Shown piece after piece: positions 61,912 through 64,000 of a stretch of 64,000 nt of DNA. The notes beneath the pieces were generated by a model, which worked only from the letters and a program-made list of their open reading frames with translations, did no database searches and was not told where the DNA came from. The position numbers and the translations under genes are program-made. The stretch lies in the NCBI RefSeq assembly GCF_014384885.1, contig NZ_JACRST010000003.1:1-64000 (forward strand). The letters are read 5' to 3'. The DNA comes from Ligaoa zhengdingensis (GTDB lineage Bacteria > Bacillota > Clostridia > Oscillospirales > Ruminococcaceae). Numbering within the stretch: position 1 is the stretch's first letter; each line of letters starts with the position of its first letter.

Positions 61912-62880
61912 TCAAACCGGAATGCGCCCTAATTTTCTGATCTGCCGCTCCAGCTCCCGGCGCTGGGCCGCGATATCGGTCCGGTCGAGATGAGCGGGAT
62001 AAATTTCATAATACTGTTTATACGGGTCTGGGGTCACCTTGCGCATCACCACATTGGCCCCGCAGGAAAAGACGTCGTTTTTTTCCGCGCCGTCGATCAC
62101 CCCGAGCGAGGTGGTCGCGGGCAGGTTGGCCTTGGGCAACAAGATCCTGGCGAGCGCCACCGCCCGCTTGGTGAGCTCGGTGCTGCCCTGCGCGCAGCCG
62201 CGCAAAGGGGTGTCCGGGTGGGGGATGAACGGGCCGATCCCCACCATGTCGCATCCCAGCTCACGCAGCAACAGCAGATCCTGTGCGACGGTGTCGAGCG
62301 TCTGCCCGGGCAGACCGATCATAAAACCGCTGCCGGTTTCGTATCCCAGCCGTTTGATGCTGCGCAGACAGGCCACCCGATGCGCGAGGGTGCCGCAGGG
62401 GTGCAGCCGGTCGTAGAGCGCCGGGTCGGCCGTCTCGTGCTTGAGCAGATAGCGGTCCGCGCCGCACGCGCGCAGGTGGGCAAGCGCCGCGTCGTCGAGC
62501 TCGCCGCAGCTCACCGTCACCGCCATACCGGTGGTTTTGATCTCGCGGATCAGCTCGCCGAGCAGCTCAGGTGTGAAATAGGCGTCCTCGCCAGACTGCA
62601 TAACGAGCGTCTGGTAGCCCGCTTGTGCAGCCTCGCGCGCGGTGTGGAGGATTTCCTCCGGGCGCATCCGGTAACGGTGGGCGCTGCGGTTGTCGCAGTT
62701 GAGCCCGCAGTAGCGGCAGCGACGCTTGCAGTAATTGGAAAATTCCAGAATGGCCCGAATCTGCACCTCATCTCCGACCGTCTCACGGCGGATGCGGTCA
62801 GCCTCAGCGTAGATGGGACCGAAATCGGGCAGAGCGAGGAGCCCAGCAAGCTCCTTGGCGGAATCAATTTTAACTGCCAT
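61912..62880 (-). CDS. hydE: [FeFe]-hydrogenase H-cluster radical SAM maturase HydE
   Basis: 322 residues, slightly short for the family (about 345). Radical-SAM Cys are C51, C55 and C58 in YCKRRCRYCGLN. GSGFMIGLPGQT and GIGPFIPHPDTPLRG are typical. HydE makes the organic bridge precursor. Its ATG overlaps the upstream regulator's stop by 11 bases. Confidence 0.95.
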   Translation of the reverse strand: MAVKIDSAKELAGLLALPDFGPIYAEADRIRRETVGDEVQIRAILEFSNYCKRRCRYCGLNCDNRSAHRYRMRPEEILHTAREAAQAGYQTLVMQSGEDAYFTPELLGELIREIKTTGMAVTVSCGELDDAALAHLRACGADRYLLKHETADPALYDRLHPCGTLAHRVACLRSIKRLGYETGSGFMIGLPGQTLDTVAQDLLLLRELGCDMVGIGPFIPHPDTPLRGCAQGSTELTKRAVALARILLPKANLPATTSLGVIDGAEKNDVFSCGANVVMRKVTPDPYKQYYEIYPAHLDRTDIAAQRRELERQIRKLGRIPV

Positions 62881-63130
62881 GCGATCCCCCCGCCTTGGAA
62901 TACATCGTCTTGGCCGCCACGCCGGGGAGCATCCCCAGCTTGCCGGACAGCGAACTGATCACGTCTGCCGGTGCGTCCACAATGATACTGATGATACTGA
63001 TGCCGCGCTCCCGGTAGGGGACGCCCATGCGCCCCACGATATAATTGCTGAATTCATGCAGGAGGGCGTTGAGCCGCTCGGTGGAGGAGGGCTCCTCCAC
63101 AATGATGCCGATCAAAGCGATTCTCGTCAC
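62870..63130 (-). CDS. TM1266-family iron-only hydrogenase system regulator
   Basis: 86 residues. TRIALIGIIVEEPSSTERLN and FSNYIVGRMGVPYRERGISI then LSGKLGMLPGVAAKT fit the TM1266 group, small ACT/NikR-C-like proteins found with hydEFG. GTG 63130 has AAGGAAGG upstream; TTG 63133 is the alternative. It is first in the operon, behind a long leader. Confidence 0.85.
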   Translation of the reverse strand: MTRIALIGIIVEEPSSTERLNALLHEFSNYIVGRMGVPYRERGISIISIIVDAPADVISSLSGKLGMLPGVAAKTMYSKAGGSHGS

Positions 63131-63162
63131 CAAAATCGACCTTCCTTTCCGCAGTTCTAAAC

Positions 63163-63201
63163 AAAAAAACGCCTCCGGGCAGGCATAGCTGCACAGAGGC
63201 G
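63163..63201 (-). terminator. Leader terminator/attenuator before the hyd operon
   Basis: Hairpin with CGCCTC/GAGGCG base (63170-63175 with 63196-63201) and inner pairing, followed on the minus strand by T7. It lies between the promoter at 63391-63419 and the first gene, so the operon is read only if it is bypassed. Confidence 0.75.
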
Positions 63202-63384
63202 CTTGAAACAAACACCATAGCTGCCCCTTGCGCTAAAAACGCAACGGGAACACCTGATCTGCCGCCGCCTTTCCGCTTGGGACGAACCCTTGCCGGTCAG
63301 AACCGCTGAATTGTAAAATAATCCCTCACACTTGGACAAATCCTCGCGTTTGGAACTGAACCGACCGGACGACCGATCGGTATT
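63202..63384 (-). ncRNA. Structured 5' leader of the hyd operon, candidate cis-regulatory RNA
   Basis: About 180 bases between the promoter and the leader terminator, GC-rich and with several inverted repeats, such as ACCGATCGGT near 63370. No known riboswitch class was recognised by motif. Length and position are as in riboswitch or attenuator leaders. Confidence 0.4.
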
Positions 63385-63390
63385 TTCCTT

Positions 63391-63419
63391 ATTATATCAC
63401 GGCCTTTTCCGATGTGCAA
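63391..63419 (-). promoter_or_regulatory. Promoter of the hydrogenase-maturation operon
   Basis: On the minus strand TTGCAC (63414-63419), a 17-bp spacer and TATAAT (63391-63396). No gene was seen from 63420 to 63577. Confidence 0.75.
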
Positions 63420-63577
63420 CCAAAAGTCGGAAAAAGCGGCGCGGATTTTCCGTTTTTTGTCGGGCGATCTTTGATTGACAAAATCATATGAAGATAGTAG
63501 ATTGGAATGGCCCTGGGATGGAGACAGCCCAGATGGCCGAATTTTTATAGATTACTCCGCAATTTATAAAAATTTGC

Positions 63578-63606
63578 TTGACAAAAGAATAGATACAGAG
63601 TACTAT
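63578..63606 (+). promoter_or_regulatory. Promoter of the GntR gene
   Basis: TTGACA (63578-63583), a 17-bp spacer and TACTAT (63601-63606). Confidence 0.7.
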
Positions 63607-63632
63607 TGTATCAAATTAATAATACAATAGTA
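63601..63632. promoter_or_regulatory. Likely GntR operator over the -10 box
   Basis: Perfect 11-bp inverted repeat TACTATTGTAT / ATACAATAGTA with a 10-nt centre, overlapping the -10 and ending four bases before the ribosome site. It is well placed for self-repression. Confidence 0.7.
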
Positions 63633-63646
63633 CAGGAGGCGAAGCG

Positions 63647-64000
63647 ATGAATTGGGATTTGAAATCCGATCGCCCTATCTATGCACAGTTGATCGAGCAA
63701 ATGGAGCTTCGCATCGTGGCAGGAATCTACCAGGCTGGGGAGCGCCTTCCGGCGGTGCGCGACATGGCGGCGCAGGCCGAGGTGAACCCGAACACCATGC
63801 AGAAAGCGCTGGCGGAGCTCGAGAGGCGGGGGCTGGTGTACACCCAGCGCACCAGCGGCAGATTTATTACGGAGGACAGAGAGATGATTCGGAAACTGCG
63901 GGATTTATTGGCTAAGACACAGGTGGAGGAGTTTCTGGAAAAGATGCGCAGCCTGGGTTTTAGCGGGCAGGAGATCCGGCAGATGATGGAACAAGTATTG
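63647..64000 (+). CDS. GntR-family (YtrA-type) regulator, cut by window edge
   Basis: 118 residues to the edge with no stop yet. IYAQLIEQMELRIVAGIYQA then GERLPAVRDMAAQAEVNPNT is the winged-helix N-domain, and the short C-terminal region is of the YtrA type (about 120 residues), so it probably ends just past the edge. AGGAGG precedes ATG 63647. YtrA-type genes usually head ABC-transporter operons, which would lie to the right. Confidence 0.9.
   Translation, partial: MNWDLKSDRPIYAQLIEQMELRIVAGIYQAGERLPAVRDMAAQAEVNPNTMQKALAELERRGLVYTQRTSGRFITEDREMIRKLRDLLAKTQVEEFLEKMRSLGFSGQEIRQMMEQVL

Noticed and set aside
63240..63300. TPP-like motif (ACCTGATCTG) in the hyd leader
   Set aside because: It lies on the plus strand, opposite to the leader RNA, and the following GGATAATG and the other TPP segments are absent.

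Overview
This window reads as a chromosomal segment of a strictly anaerobic, spore-forming Clostridia, most likely a gut Oscillospirales/Ruminococcaceae-type bacterium. The support is a complete set of [FeFe]-hydrogenase maturases (HydE, HydF, HydG), a yaaL-bofA sporulation pair, DnaD/DnaI-type primosome genes, strong AGGAGG ribosome sites, several TTG/GTG starts, and a large secreted plant-glycan hydrolase. Core genes are GC-rich. Two accessory regions interrupt them, and the first is clearly richer in A+T.

Layout. 1-9,335 is core: a secreted multidomain GH127-type glycosidase (cut by the left edge), rsgA, mgtE behind a leader-peptide/terminator leader, a DnaI-like ATPase with a DnaD-like protein, and tRNA-Gly(GCC). 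9,336-23,290 is accessory island 1, lying directly 3' of the tRNA: short direct repeats, a proline-related pair (prolyl-tRNA editing protein and a glutamate 5-kinase) divergent from a LysR regulator, then a secreted polymorphic-toxin locus. That locus holds a 2187-residue Rhs/YD-repeat protein with a TNT-like NADase C-terminus, its candidate immunity gene, and at least two displaced Rhs C-terminal cassettes plus a fourth scar. 23,298-32,600 is core: small membrane proteins, a J-domain/DUF5685 pair, a thioredoxin-reductase-like enzyme, mntP, an SPFH (HflK/HflC-like) pair, an acyltransferase-like/DUF6320 pair and a PTS IIA.

32,607-48,818 is accessory element 2. It is a 16.2-kb insertion that split the terminator hairpin of the PTS IIA gene. 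Its ends look like attL and attR of a large serine recombinase with an AA crossover. Its mobility genes (relaxase, recombinase, primase, sigma-like factor) are truncated, fused or frameshifted. Its cargo is intact: a LuxR-type STAND regulator, a DUF2442 protein, four related lipoproteins, and a DUF3137-LemA-DUF3137-small membrane protein block. This cargo is the best candidate here for an undescribed envelope-associated system.

48,819-64,000 is core again: a small Cys-containing protein, yaaL-bofA, a CcdA-TlpA fusion, a transaldolase-like aldolase, a GNAT/GIY-YIG fusion, a sirtuin, paired TrkA-type RCK proteins, EamA and MATE transporters, and a hydrogenase-maturation cluster (TM1266-like regulator, hydE, hydG, hydF, ferredoxin, a degenerate HPr-like protein). 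That cluster is read from one promoter through a 250-nt leader ending in an intrinsic terminator. A GntR gene with a palindrome over its -10 box is cut by the right edge.

All assignments come from reading motifs and gene order. No database search was run.
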